The notes under the pieces: generated by a model | Database searches by the model: none | The model's input: only the letters and a program-made list of their open reading frames with translations | What the model was told of the DNA's origin: nothing | Source of the DNA: Beta vulgaris subsp. vulgaris | Lineage: Eukaryota; Streptophyta; Magnoliopsida; Caryophyllales; Amaranthaceae | Direction: 5' to 3' | NCBI RefSeq assembly: GCF_026745355.1 | Contig: NC_079210.1 | Coordinates: forward strand, 12,017,523-12,081,522 | Length of the DNA: 64,000 nucleotides | Shown: piece after piece, positions 11,233 to 22,287 of the stretch | Layout: every line of letters starts with the position of its first letter | How positions within the stretch are numbered: position 1 is the first letter of the stretch | Translations under genes and position numbers: made by a program

Positions 11233-11515
11233 TTAATTAGAACCAAAAGCAGCGAATTTGATATTCACCTGAGGTTGATTGCCAAATTTAGCATTATTCT
11301 CAGAAATTGTTCTGTAAATGTTTCTGCGATTATCGAAGATGATGACGGCCGTTAAACCACCTCCAAGTGCAGCACCAAGTAATCGCTCCTGGAAAATGCA
11401 ACAAATACACACCAAAACAAGATCCAAGATCAAAAAAATTGTAAATTTTTCCTACAAAAGTTTATATTTGTGTAAATTAAGGATGAAATGTAACCTGAGC
11501 AAGAACGCTGATCAT
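11233..11515 (-). CDS. Small conserved MISVLAQERLLG-type protein, possibly mitochondrial or membrane-associated
   Basis: A tiny first coding exon (11495-11515) encodes MISVLAQ and ends CAG/GTTACA. Its intron (11389-11494) ends in TTTTCCAG. The second exon starts at 11388 with ERLLGAALGGGLTAVIIFDN, then RRNIYRTISENNAKFGNQPQ. I recall a plant family of about 85 residues starting MISVLAQERLLGAALG, with a hydrophobic middle and then a Q-R-R-x-I-Y motif, function unknown. Exon 2 runs on to a stop at 11233, adding VNIKFAAFGSN. However CAG/GTGAAT at 11269 is a plausible donor, so the real gene may have a third exon further left, which I could not find. The start is the first ATG and joins in phase. 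Confidence 0.6.
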
Positions 11516-11903
11516 TGTGTTTTCTGTGTTTTTTTTAAATTTTCAGATCAAAGCGAGTTTTTCAGATTGGGTTTTTAGTTTTTAGTAGTTTGGTTTTTTG
11601 TAGGATTGGGTTGGGTTGGGTAACTGGGTTAGCGGGCCTAATAATGGCCCCCATATTGGTTTGGATGGTAACTATGTATAATATATGTTGTTGGATCCAA
11701 TCTAGATCCTAGGGCTGAAGCCTGGGTTTACTTTGGAGACTCAATCCAATAATAAAATGTTCCTTGTTGAATGAATACAACAAGATGAGGGCTGGGAAAT
11801 GGCATTGAATTAGGATCCTCACCTAGGTTTCGTTGGACTCGGGTCATTTTTAAGGATTCACCCGAAAGTTTTTGGAGCTCTTTTATTTCTTTACATATGG
11901 AAA

Positions 11904-12292
11904 TAGGGAAAATTTCATAAAACTACCTTTTATAATCAAAAAATTTAAAAAAACTACCTTTTAAAAATTTTCTTTCAAAAACTACCTCATATGACAAATT
12001 TGTTTCAATATACTACCATTTTATCATAAATGTGGTTTAATCACGAATAAATTGAGTCCCTGTAAATTGCTTTTCTTTTTTCTCCTCTCGTTTCTCTCTT
12101 CTTTTCTCGCTACCCCATCGGCAGCAACACCTATGACGATCGTCACTTATTAATTAGTTTAAATATAAACGTAAAATGGTAGTATATTGAAAGAAATTTG
12201 TTATATAAGGTAGTTTTTTGAAAGAAAATTTTTAAAAGGTAGTTTTTTGAAAAAAGTTGATTATAAAAGGTAGTTTTTTGAAATTTTCCCTA
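11904..12292. mobile_element. Foldback MITE with about 110-bp inverted repeats
   Basis: The left arm (TAGGGAAAATTTC, then three 'aaactacctttt'-like blocks) is mirrored by the right arm ending GAAATTTTCCCTA, with matching 'aaggtagttttttga' blocks. Each arm is about 110 bp, and a short CT-rich spacer lies between them (12050-12150). No coding capacity. No exact target duplication was found. Confidence 0.7.
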
Positions 12293-13025
12293 ATGACATT
12301 AATATTATTGGATTAGAAAAAAGAGATGGGGCTAAGAACAACTTTTATGTCCCCAAACATTTCGGGAATGGAGTTTTTTTTTTCTACTTTCGACATTATT
12401 CACCTATTATATTTTGACTTTCTTACGTCAATTATACAAAAGAAAAAATATAGTCATTGTAGATTTTGTTTCTAAAGAACAAGCTTTTTTAGTCTTATGG
12501 AACCGAGTGCCTTGCCACTTGCTTTTATACTGGAGTGTTTTTCCAACCCCCTAATGATTTATTGTTTTATAGCAGGGAGGTGTTCATCAACCAAAATATT
12601 ATTGTTCCAAGCCATTATATTATACATATCTTGCTTTGCTACAACCTAACAATACCCCTCTTGCTCATAGCGAGCAATCTTATGTACATTCTAAAGTGCT
12701 AAGTTTCCTTTTAGTTGCTCAATTTGTCCCTTTCTGATTTTATAATTGTAGGTGGTACAATGCGAATTGTTCAAACCTTACAATGGTTAGAAAAATTGGA
12801 AACATTGCATATTCAAATTTTAGTTAAATAAAAGATCGTTTGTTGGAATATTCAAGTGGAGAAAAAAAAAACATACCTTAGGAGAATTAGTATATCTAAA
12901 GAGCAAATACCAAGAAAAAAAAATTTGTTTTAGAAACCTTAACAAATGCAAAAAATAGCCAAAAAAAATTTTAATGCTCTTCATTTTCAACATAAAATCA
13001 TTTTCGATCTAGTCAACGTCTTTAG
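12293..13025. other. Intergenic DNA with worn repeat
   Basis: No gene seen. About 12375-12540 weakly resembles the dispersed repeat at 7854-8045. The last 60 bases may be decayed LINE sequence preceding the endonuclease fragment, in a shifted frame. Confidence 0.4.
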
Positions 13026-13301
13026 ATTGCCTGGAATAGTAATAGCATTAGTGTAAAAACTTACAAAGCTACAAATCACAGTGCTCACCTACTTATAAAT
13101 TACAAGCCAATAAATAAGGCTTATAAGATTTCAGGATTCTATTGCCCAGCTAAAGAAAGTAGATTAGACGAATACGAGAATTTCTTAATTAATCACCTAT
13201 CCAATACTCAAATCCCATGGCTTACCATAGGGGGTTTTAATGAACTACTTTTTGCCAATACAAATCGGTGGTCTACCTATAATGTCCACTCAATTCATTA
13301 G
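13026..13301 (+). pseudogene. LINE endonuclease fragment
   Basis: A 91-codon open stretch without a start codon. It reads IAWNSNSISVKTY, later KISGFYCPAKESRLDEYENF and IPWLTIGGFNELL, ending at TAG. This is the middle of the apurinic-like endonuclease (EEP family) of plant L1-type LINEs: the G-x-A-x-x-W strand, the F-T-G-F-Y-G strand and the W-x-x-x-G-D-F-N-E catalytic loop. The catalytic aspartate of GDFNE is replaced by G here (GGFNE), so the fragment is inactive. No reverse transcriptase follows. It is a truncated insertion remnant. Confidence 0.65.
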
Positions 13302-13353
13302 ATTACCAAATATTTTAAACTCTTGTAACACCCTCAAATTACTCACTTGAATA

Positions 13354-13425
<72 letters not shown>
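13354..13425. repeat. (AAT)n microsatellite
   Basis: A perfect run of about 24 AAT units. It lies shortly after 'tgtaacaccctcaaattactc' at 13325, which resembles the start of some gypsy LTRs. Confidence 0.95.
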
Positions 13426-13426
<1 letters not shown>

Positions 13427-14832
13427 TGTGAGTGAAGATTAACTCGCAACAGAAGATTTAACTAGAAAATAAATAATACTTTACTGAAAAATGACTCATC
13501 GTCCAAAATCCATAAGAGACAAACACCGCAAAGCTAAGTGAAGATCCCCATTCATGTATGCTCCCATACACATCAAATCTTCACCAAAGAACTGTTTACA
13601 ATAAAGGTAAACATGGCAAAGTCAAATAAGAAAAGAAAATGTGTGTTAGTAGGGTAACTACACTTTAAAGTTTGAACCCTTCTTGAAATTAATCAAGCGG
13701 TAATGCAATAATAATATGACTTGTAAGCAATGAATAAATCTCATTTTCTCATAAACGATTTCAGAACATTCAAAGTTCATAAAATTTCACTTTTACTCCT
13801 TTATAAAATTCCTTAATGAATAAAAACAAAATTTTGAATTCTATAGATGATTGACAAATAAATTCTTCCTTAATTTTTGAAATAAATCACAAAAATATTA
13901 TAAAACTTTCCAATATAATTAATTAACTTTCTAAATTAATTAACAATTAAATCAACAAACAACTTAATCACATAAAACCAATATTTTGAAAGATCTAGCC
14001 ACTTAATGTACCTTGATCTTGCACAAAGAGCACACTAAAATCTAACTTATCTCATACTTGTCCATTCTCCTAATAAATCAATAATATAAACACTAATAAG
14101 GAACCTAATATATAACTCTAATATGAACTCCTAAAGATTAAAACTTTATGCATGATTATAACATGATCTAAAATAATCTAAACATTAACATGATCTACTA
14201 ATTATTTTATTAAACTTTATAAAAATCAAAACTTAAATAAAAGAATAAGATATGATTACAATAAAAAAAATAAGAAGAGAAGAAAGAACCTCGAAGGAAC
14301 ATGGGCTCTTCAAAATTTTGATGTCAAAAACTATTGCTTGAGGTTTTGGGGCTATTTATAGGTGTAGAATAAGGGATTCATGAGTATAATGAATAATATT
14401 TTTTCTTCAAATAAATAATGTATTTTACTTTCAAAGTATATATATTTTGTCACCTCCATAATCAATTTAGGAATTTAGAAAGACAATACTCCTCTAACAT
14501 AAATAGTGGCCGGCCTCTAGGTATAGAGAAAGGGATAAATTTTTGTGTTTTGAAATTCTCAACATGATTTGAGGAAAGATTAATGCTCCTCGTTAAGAAA
14601 TATATGCAATGCATTTCATTAAAGCTTATTAAGATAATTTACTACAAATCCATTAAGGATTTTAGAAAATTTTCGGCCAACCATAAAATAAATATGAATT
14701 TTTTTATTTTCTAAGTAATAATCGAGTTCCATAAATCCAAATTTAGGTAGAAAAAGATTTTAAGCAAACTAAAATTCTTTTAAAATCTATGAAAAAACCC
14801 TTAATTAATTTGGCCCCATTTTAAAGAAGAGA
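13426..14832. other. Repeat-like non-coding DNA, possible gypsy LTR
   Basis: From 13325 (TGTAACACCC) to about 14400 the sequence has the feel of a long gypsy LTR, with 'gatccccattcatgta' and a TATTTATAG-like box at about 14353. No closing GGGTGTTACA terminus or second copy is visible, so this is only a suggestion. No coding region is supported. Confidence 0.3.
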
Positions 14833-15997
14833 TGGTATTGTGTCAGACTCGTCTGACAAACCATTCTCGACGGACGAAACCACGCGCGTCTTAGTTAAAA
14901 GCAGCAAAACAATATCAAGACCAAATGAAAGAAAAACAACACAAGCTGAAAGAATAATAAGACTAACTGAAACAAAGTAAAATGAAACCTGAATGAAAAA
15001 AGAAACACTAACTGAAAGTAAAAAAGAACCAAATGAAATAAACAAGCAACAAACTGAAACATAAACAAACCAAACACCCAAATAAACGCACTAACTAAAA
15101 ACAAATACACCATTACCAAAAGAAAGGTAGTAATATGTAAATACCAAAGAAGCTAGAAGCTAAATACTAAACAACTGAAACACATAAAAAAATCACATGA
15201 ATCATTAAATGAACCAAATAAACAAATTAAGCAATTCAATAACAATCTGAAAAAATTTACACACAAACTGAAAGAATACAAGAATCAACTGAAAGAATAC
15301 AATAATCAACTGAAAACATCAAAAAATCAAAGAAAAACAAAATCAAAAATACCAAATGAGAGGTAGAAATGTCTAAATGAAAGAAAAACAACATCAAATG
15401 AAAGGAAAACATATGTGGAAGATACAAAACAACAATTAAAACACACCAAAAAAAACAAAGGATTTTTCGCCAAATGCAGCCTTTTATAATAGCGAGTTTG
15501 TTAATTGCAGCCTTTTCATTTCAAACTTTCCAATTGCAGCCTTTTAAATTAAATGTACATTTAAGTTGCAGCCCAATTTGGAATTGGGGCAAAAAATGAC
15601 GTCATGGTTAACCATGGTTAACCCTCCAACGGGAAATTTTTCCCAACCTCTTGAAAAACCCTCGATTTTTCTCACTCTCTCCTCTAACCTTCAGTTGCTT
15701 TAAGTTTATTTCCCTCGTTTTTTTCTCTCTGTTTCTTCTCTCAACCATTAACACATTTGATTGTTTTTCTCTCTCCTCTCCTTCAATTCAGTGCATTTTC
15801 ATTTGATTTGGAGTGTTGCGCTTCATAAGACAAGGTTTTTCCCCAATTTTTTGGGTTGGGGATTTTTAGGAATTTTTATTTCAAAATTTTTGGGTGAAAC
15901 AATTACGGTTTGTTGATCTCAAGAATTAGGGCTTTTGATTTCAAAACCTAAATAAGTGCAATTGTAATCATGATTTGATACTTATGTGGCAGGAATT

Positions 15998-16349
15998 ATG
16001 TTTAAGAAGGGTAAGAGGTGTAATTGTGGGCTACATTTCAAAAACGAGAGCTTGGACTAAGGACAATCCGGGGTGAAGGTTTTATGCATGCCCAAACTTT
16101 GATGCTGACGCCAACACAAGGGGATGCAAGTACTTTAAGTGGGTTGATGAGGAAGGCCCAACAGATTGGCAGAGAGATGTAATATTAGGGCTAATGGAAG
16201 ACAAGAGACAATTGAGCAATGAAGTTGAGGTGCTGAAGAGGAAGCTGATGGAATCAGTTGTACTTGGAAGGAAGAAGGACACAGAAAAAATTATGTTGAA
16301 GATGAAGGGGATAAGGGTTAGTTCAGGACTGAAATGTGAGGTTTGGTAA
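15998..16349 (+). pseudogene. GRF-type zinc-finger passenger gene of the MULE
   Basis: A start at 15998 follows a plausible acceptor (TGTGGCAG). It encodes MFKKGKRCNCGLHFK, then after a one-base shift in a run of A residues TRAWTKDNPG, a TGA, and RFYACPNFDADANTRGCKYF, KWVDEEGP. The pattern C-x-C ... T-x-x-N-P-G-(stop)-R-F-x-x-C-P ... C-x-x-F-x-W-x-D-E is the GRF zinc finger. A coiled-coil-like segment (LMEDKRQLSNEVEVLKRKLM) follows, with a stop at 16347. The TGA replaces the usual residue between G and R/F, where a CGA to TGA change is plausible. GRF zinc-finger genes are recurrent passengers in plant MULEs. Its role in transposition is unknown. It points away from the left terminus, with its 3' end facing the transposase 3' end. 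Confidence 0.7.
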
Positions 16350-16713
16350 TATGTGCACTTTTGGCCATATTGTTGTTTTGGTACTTCATCTTAACTTGAG
16401 ATGTAATGGGGGGAATTGTTAGTGTTATGATTTGTAAGAGCTTCCAATGCTCATTATCTAAGTGTATTAGCAATATGTAAGGTTTTATCTAAGGTTGTAG
16501 TAAGTGGATTAGTAATGTAATGAATGAAATGGGAATGAAATAACATTTTGTGTTTGTTCAACCAAATTTCACTTGCATTCAAAGTTGTTCCAAACTCCAA
16601 AAAAATGATTGTTCTCCAAACTAAGAAATGCAACATAACATTGTTCTAAATAAACACTATTACACAAATTTGTTCAAAAGCAACATAACATTGTCTAAGC
16701 ATTAGAAGACTAT

Positions 16714-19700
16714 CTATTCTGACATCATGTGACTTGGACTATGTGGTGGCCTAGAAGAACTTGTTGTGGTTAGCTGAGAAGCTTGGGAACCCACCATATC
16801 CAAGTTTGTAGCCTGTGAAGCTTGTGCAGCATCTCTGGCAGCAGCTCTAGCAGCCTTGTAACAAAACAAACAAAAATTAACACCCCTCTTAAGCATTACA
16901 TGACTAGGATGCGAGAAGGTTAGTACCTTGTTTTGTTCTCTTTTTTCTCTTCTGTGCTTACACCAAGGATCAGTGGAGGGGGGCTTCCCTGTATTTGGGC
17001 CTTCATCAGCAACAGGGGAAACATATGGTTGGTTGTTGCAGCTTCTTCTGTTGTGACCCATGTGCTTGCAATTGCTGCACATGTTCTTCTTCCCTTTTAC
17101 TCTACTCGCTTTCTTAACAAGCATATCCTCCATTGCTTGCTTTCCTTTCTTCTGAGCAGCCTCTTGTAGTTCTGATGCTCCAATTTTCCTTTTCTTCAAT
17201 GATAGCCTACTAGGCATTCTCTTATAAGGTGGGGGGAGAGGTTGAGGGTAAGGTGTTTTCACCCACTGCGCCCAGGGATAGGTGGGACAACATGGGGCAT
17301 AAGTCTTCTCATACATCTCTTTTGAATACCAGTGAGAAACAAAGTCTTCAGGGTTAAGCCTCATGTATAAAATGCAAGCATGTGCATGATGACATGGTAT
17401 ACCTGATAGTTCCCAACTAAAACAACTGCATGTTTTTCCCCCCAAATCAACAATGAATCTGTCATCATTGTTCTCCACCTCAAAAAGGGTCTCACTACTT
17501 TTGGTTAGTAAGCAAAATCTCCTTTGTTTCTCAGCCCACTCAAACTGCTTTGCAACATAGGGCATGAACCTGCCCTCAATGGCATGGATTTCATTCCTCT
17601 TTGTGCAGTTTCTTTGCATTACATATTTCCTCATCCATTCCATGTGGGTTAAGATAGGTTTATCCCTAGCTAGCTTCAATACATTATTGAAGCTTTCACA
17701 CATGTTATTTAACAACATTTTTGACTTAGGGATAGGACTAAAAGCATACCTAGCCCAACACTCAGGTGGAATGGCATTAGCCCAATTGAATGCAACCTCA
17801 GAAAACCCTTTTAGATAAGCCATTTGTATATCAAACTCAAACTGTGCACACAACAACAAAATATCAGTGTGAGACTAAACACAAAATATTTGCATATTAT
17901 AAGGTCATACCTTTGTTGTTGATGTGGCACAACTCCATAATGCATCCTTAAATGCTTGACCAGAAATTTTTCTTTGAAATTGCACCATATATGCCTCCAA
18001 CAATACCTCACAGCAGCTTTTGGCACAACATTAGCAAAAGCTTCTAATAAACCCTGTAGTAATAGGCATTGAAAAGTAAATAGGGTTAGATCATGACATT
18101 GTGGTTAACTAAGCAATGATAGTTGGTGGATTGAGACACTTACTTTTTGCCTACCAGACATAAAAGTCCACCCCTCTCCATCAACTATACCAAGTGAAGA
18201 GGCAAGCAAATCAATGAACCAAGTCCATGTGTCTGTCTTCTCCACATCCACTATAGCCCATGCTAATGGATATATGTTATTGTTTCCATCAGATCCAACA
18301 GCAACTAAGCAAATCCCAGGGTAAGCTCCAGTGAGATGGCAGCCATCTAAACCTATAATAGGTCTACAACCACCTTGAATCCATCCAATATGGGCTTCAG
18401 GCAAATAAACATCCTCTGAAACACTGGAGGAGGTCTTTCAATGGACTCAGTGCAGCAAATAGCCATGCTTCCTTGACAATGCTGCCTTATGGCATTCACA
18501 TAATCCCATACCAGCTTGTATTGATCTGCCCATCCCCATACAAAATGTATTTAGCCCTGCCCTAGCATACCACAGTTTATGATACCCACATTGAACACCC
18601 AAATCTTGCATAATAGCTGACCCAAATCCCTTAACAAGATGTCACCCAGGATCTGCTCTCCACCTCTCCAAGTACTTCTCTGCTAAAAACTCAGTTGTCA
18701 CTTTCCTATTCCAGTTTTGAAAGGTGCAATTATGCTTCAGTCTAATGCTTCTAATAGACATAGTCTCCTCTCCCTTCAATCTCCTTGCAATAACCTTAAA
18801 CCTACACACAGTTTTCCCACAAACACAACCAACCCTCTTTGATCTTTTGCTATTCCGGGGGCATTGACATTTGTTGACACAGTAGGCAGTCAACCTACTG
18901 TTGTTGTTATGGATGAAGTAGTAGTCATAGTGGCCCTCAATAGCATGTTGTCTCAATGCTTTCCTAATTATCCTCACTGATGCAAACCTAAGCCTAGGTT
19001 TTAGATTAATAGGCTTGCTAAAATCTACATTAGGGTTGAAAATGAGATCTCTTTCTTCATCAGATCCACATAAACTCCCATTATCATCAGATTCAAACTG
19101 AAGCTCATCTTCAATTCTAAACCCACCTTCTAGATCTGCAGTTAACCTATCTCCACTCCTTCTAGTTTGCCTCTCAGCTTCACCCTCAGCTGCTTCCCTC
19201 TGTTCCACCCTCAGTTGCTTGCCTCTCAGATTCCCCCTCTCTAGCTTGCCTAGTTTTTGGTTTTACACCTAAACTTGAATGAACTCCTTGCAAAATCCAT
19301 ACTACTCCAGCTGCAAACAGATCCTCTGCACAATATTATCAAAGTCCCCTCCTGAACTGGGACATCAGATGCATACCCATCATGTTTCTCATTCAGTTGT
19401 GGCTCACCTTCACCATCACCACCTTCACTATCACCTTCACCATCTTCCTCATCAAAGCACTTCTCTGTTTCTTTTTCTTAGCATCCTTTGGCTTCCTAGG
19501 ACTCTTCCCCAAGGACTGTTTTGCCTTTGGCTTTGTTTTTTTTTTTTGGCTTGTACTTGGCTTCTTAGGAATTTGCTTAGATTCTACTCCTCTGAGAAAC
19601 TCACTCTTGCCAATAATCACAGTCTCTGCCTGACTTCTAGTTTTCCTCTTCTCTGGACTACCAACTGCAGGAGGGTTAGGATTTTTTCTCTTTAAGGGTA

Positions 19701-20270
19701 GCTTTTCAGGTCTAGTGACAGGGGTCTTTATGTTTTTTATTGGTTGGGAAGGGGAGCTATCTCTAGGGTTGCTTTTGCTATTTATTATGTTAACATATGG
19801 TTGGTATTTGACAGGGGATAGGGGGATAAGGGTTTTAGCTGTGAGGGGTCCACAAACATTGGATTCCCATTTCCATCATCAAACACTGCATATAAAGTCA
19901 TATACCCAACCTTATCTATGGTCCTAAGTATGTCATCAATGTCACTTTCAGAACACAAAACCTTCCTGCCAGTGAGTAGATTCTTCCCAAACTTTCTATA
20001 CCAAATCTTAAAGCTACCAGTGAATTTTAATTTGTCCCTCACAATCTGTTTCACATAGTTGATGGTGAAACTCCTCACAGGAATTTGACCATCCAAATAC
20101 AATGACCCCCCAATCCAATTAACCATTAAGTTCTTATTCTCAAAATTCTCCCCATACAACAGCCTAATTCCAATTTCAGGAGGGAGGGGTTTAATGCCAA
20201 AATCCCTGTTCAATTTCAAATTAAATAAAGTTAAAAATAAAAACTTTGCAACCATAAACTTAATTAACAA
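16714..20270 (-). CDS. mudrA-like MULE transposase (interrupted)
   Basis: Read leftward. 20270-19785 encodes an N-terminal PB1-like region (GIKPLPPEIGIRLLYGENFE ... SFKIWYRKFGKNLLTGRK). 19700-19240 holds a low-complexity K/P-rich linker. 19208-18642 holds the MuDR DNA-binding region, with FASVRIIRKALRQHAI, CRFKVIARRL and KHNC. 18404-18146 holds the DDE core start (PIIGLDGCHLTGAYPG ... WAIVDVEKTDTWTWFIDLL ... WTFMSGRQK). An intron ends at 18054, and 18053-17911 has YCWRHIWCNFKEKF. A further exon from 17841 has ECWARYAFS, NNMCESFN (likely third acid), the SWIM finger (CSCFSWELSGIPCHHAHAC) and a CCHC knuckle (CSNCKHMGHNRRSC), with the stop at 16714. The 18405-18641 part and some exon joins need frame changes, so the gene is probably inactive as assembled. 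Confidence 0.75.
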
Positions 20271-21175
20271 TGTCTTATGTTAGCTTAGGTTTTACATTAA
20301 AATGTATCTAAGTAATCACATGAATCAAAGTGAATAAACAACAATTATTTACACCATTAAAGAATTGCAAATGAAAAAGATAAAGGAAACTTACTTAGGG
20401 CATATCATGGTCCAGATTTCGAAGTAGAAATGCTTTGTGTAGAGCTTCCCGCAAAATTTTCAGTCATTGCCACGTATTTTCGAAAATGCCAGCACGGAGA
20501 GGAGAGAGGAGAGAGAAGAGAGGAGAGAAGAGAGAGAAAATGGTGGTCCTGGAGAGAGAGGAGAGACAAAGCGGAGAAAGAGGAGAGAGAGCAACTGAAG
20601 GTCAGAGGAGAGAGAAGGAAAAATTGAGGGTTTTTCAAAAGGTTGGGAAAAATTTCCCGTTGGAGGGTTAACCATGGTTAACCATGACGTCATTTTTGGC
20701 CCCAATTCCAAATTGGGCTGCAACTTAAATGTACATTCAATTTAAAAGGCTGCAATTGGAGAGTTTGAAATGAAAAGGCTGCAATTAACAAACTCGCTAT
20801 TATAAAAGGCTGCATTTGGCAAAAAATCCAAAAACAAAATATGTAAATGAAACAAAGACAACATCAACTGAAACAAAAACATAATAAAATGAAAGAAATA
20901 CATATCTAAATGAAACAACAAACAAATAAAATGAAAAACAACATAAACACTACGAAATGATAAAACAACAATACCAACTGAAAAAACACTTAAGTAAATG
21001 AAATCAATACAGCTACTAAATGACAACAAAATCCATCACAATTAAAGCAAAAAAATCAACAAAATAAACAGACAAAAAAAACAAAAAGCTCGCGCGCGTT
21101 AAGTTTGGCTCAGCCCGTCCGACGGAACCTATTGGGTGAGGCGGTCTGACCCAATAGTAGGTAAACTAATAACTA

Positions 21176-22285
21176 TTGGAAGAGAGAATAGGAAAAATAA
21201 TACGGGGGGGAAGAACCAATAGTTTGTTTAGGGTATTTTGTATGTACATAAAAACTTATAAACAGTAAAGTTTTGTATAAGCGTGAATCTTGAATAGGGA
21301 GTTGTGCCATTAAGTTACAGACTTTTCTAAGAAAAAAGGTTAAGATGATAATGTTTATATTGAAAATCAAAGTTTCTAGTTGAGAGGGAAATAATTGGTT
21401 GTGTTGTAAATTCTCACTGTTTAATTTTTCTTTTGCTTTGTTTATCTTTTTTAGTTTTTTCTTATTTTACATATAGTATCAAACACATTCTAAAGCATCT
21501 CCACCCTAATCCTAATTGAAGAAATCACATCACAATCTCCAATTTCACCAACTATCCTAATTTTCACAAACTCCAAATAAATATTTTTTGATGATAAACA
21601 AGCCAATCCATCATTTAATTCATACCCAAAAAAATGTCTGACCTTAAAGTTAAATTACTTATTACAATTCGGATATATCTATATGTTCCCTTAAATCCTA
21701 ATTTCTCCTGTCAACATGAACATAAAAAGGAGTTGTCTTGAACAATACCATCATCAAATTAGCTGAATTTGTCACCAGAATTGCTAGTGATTCCATTTTC
21801 AAACCCTCCACATAGCGCCAATGTTTTTTTTAATCCTGCCCATCTTTGAATAAATTTGCCATTCAATCGATAAAAACTCAACGTTCCAAAAATACTGAAT
21901 TAAATTGATTAGTGAGTAAAGGAAGAATTGTGAAAAACCCAGAAATTGGAAACGAAAAGTGCTGGAAGAAATGAAAAGGTTAGACAGTAGGAGTTTTAGA
22001 TATATGGAGAAATAGGAAAATTGTCTTTATTTTGGTGGTTACAGTTTGTGGTGATTGCCTTAGTATTTTTTCCACGTTGGTTTAGGTTTAGTTTGTTTTT
22101 TTTTTTTGGTTTTTGAATAAATTTTTTTTTGAGGGGATGGTTTTTGAATAAATTAATTAGTCTAAATGTGTTTTTTACTTTTTTTGTTCTTAAAGGATTT
22201 ATTGTAATATGCTTAAATTAGTGAGGGCAAGATAGGGGTTTCAATATTTTGATGTCCTACCCCTCTTCACATATAATAGAGATAT
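21176..22285. other. Intergenic DNA
   Basis: No coding region or clear repeat boundary is supported. The last 40 bases before the LINE (ending 'acatataatagagata') look like the worn end of some other repeat. Confidence 0.45.
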
Positions 22286-22287
22286 TT

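Larger units (their letters stand above)
15460..20829 (-). mobile_element. Mutator-like element (MULE), 5.37 kb, with perfect 9-bp duplication
   Basis: The ends are GGATTTTTCGCCAAATGCAG and its near-perfect inverse at 20810-20829. The inverted repeats run about 220 bp, covering 'ccttttataatagcgagtttg', 'aattggggc' and 'atgacgtcatggttaaccat', through the 'ggttaaccatggttaaccc' block on each side. The exact 9-bp direct repeat AAAAACAAA flanks the element at 15451-15459 and 20830-20838, the expected MULE signature. Inside are a mudrA-like transposase gene on the minus strand and a GRF zinc-finger gene on the plus strand. Frame breaks in both suggest that it is no longer autonomous as assembled, although the arms remain very similar. 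Confidence 0.9.
14833..21175. mobile_element. Older element with inverted ends and a 21-nt internal repeat, split by the MULE
   Basis: The left end (14838-14900: 'tattgtgtcagactcgtctgac', then 'cgacggacgaaac' and 'cgcgcgt') is an imperfect inverse of the right end (21088-21165: 'cgcgcgcgttaag', 'cccgtccgacgg', 'gcggtctgacccaatag'). Between these ends and the MULE on both sides lies G-poor DNA built of 'aactgaaa' and 'aaatgaaa' units with a period near 21 nt. On the minus strand this translates as a repeated FQLVLFF-type heptad. The superfamily is unknown and no duplication was confirmed. The MULE at 15460-20829 inserted into it. Confidence 0.45.

Noticed and set aside
13354..13425. CRISPR-like or satellite array
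   Set aside because: It is a plain trinucleotide microsatellite without spacers; CRISPR is not expected in a plant genome.
14821..15119. Hydrophobic open frames on the minus strand (F/L/V-rich)
   Set aside because: They come from the G-poor 21-nt repeat; repeated FQLVLFF heptads are translation of satellite-like DNA.
19279..19695. 138-codon plus-strand frame
   Set aside because: It is antisense to the K/P-rich linker of the MULE transposase and reads as low-complexity H/L/F.
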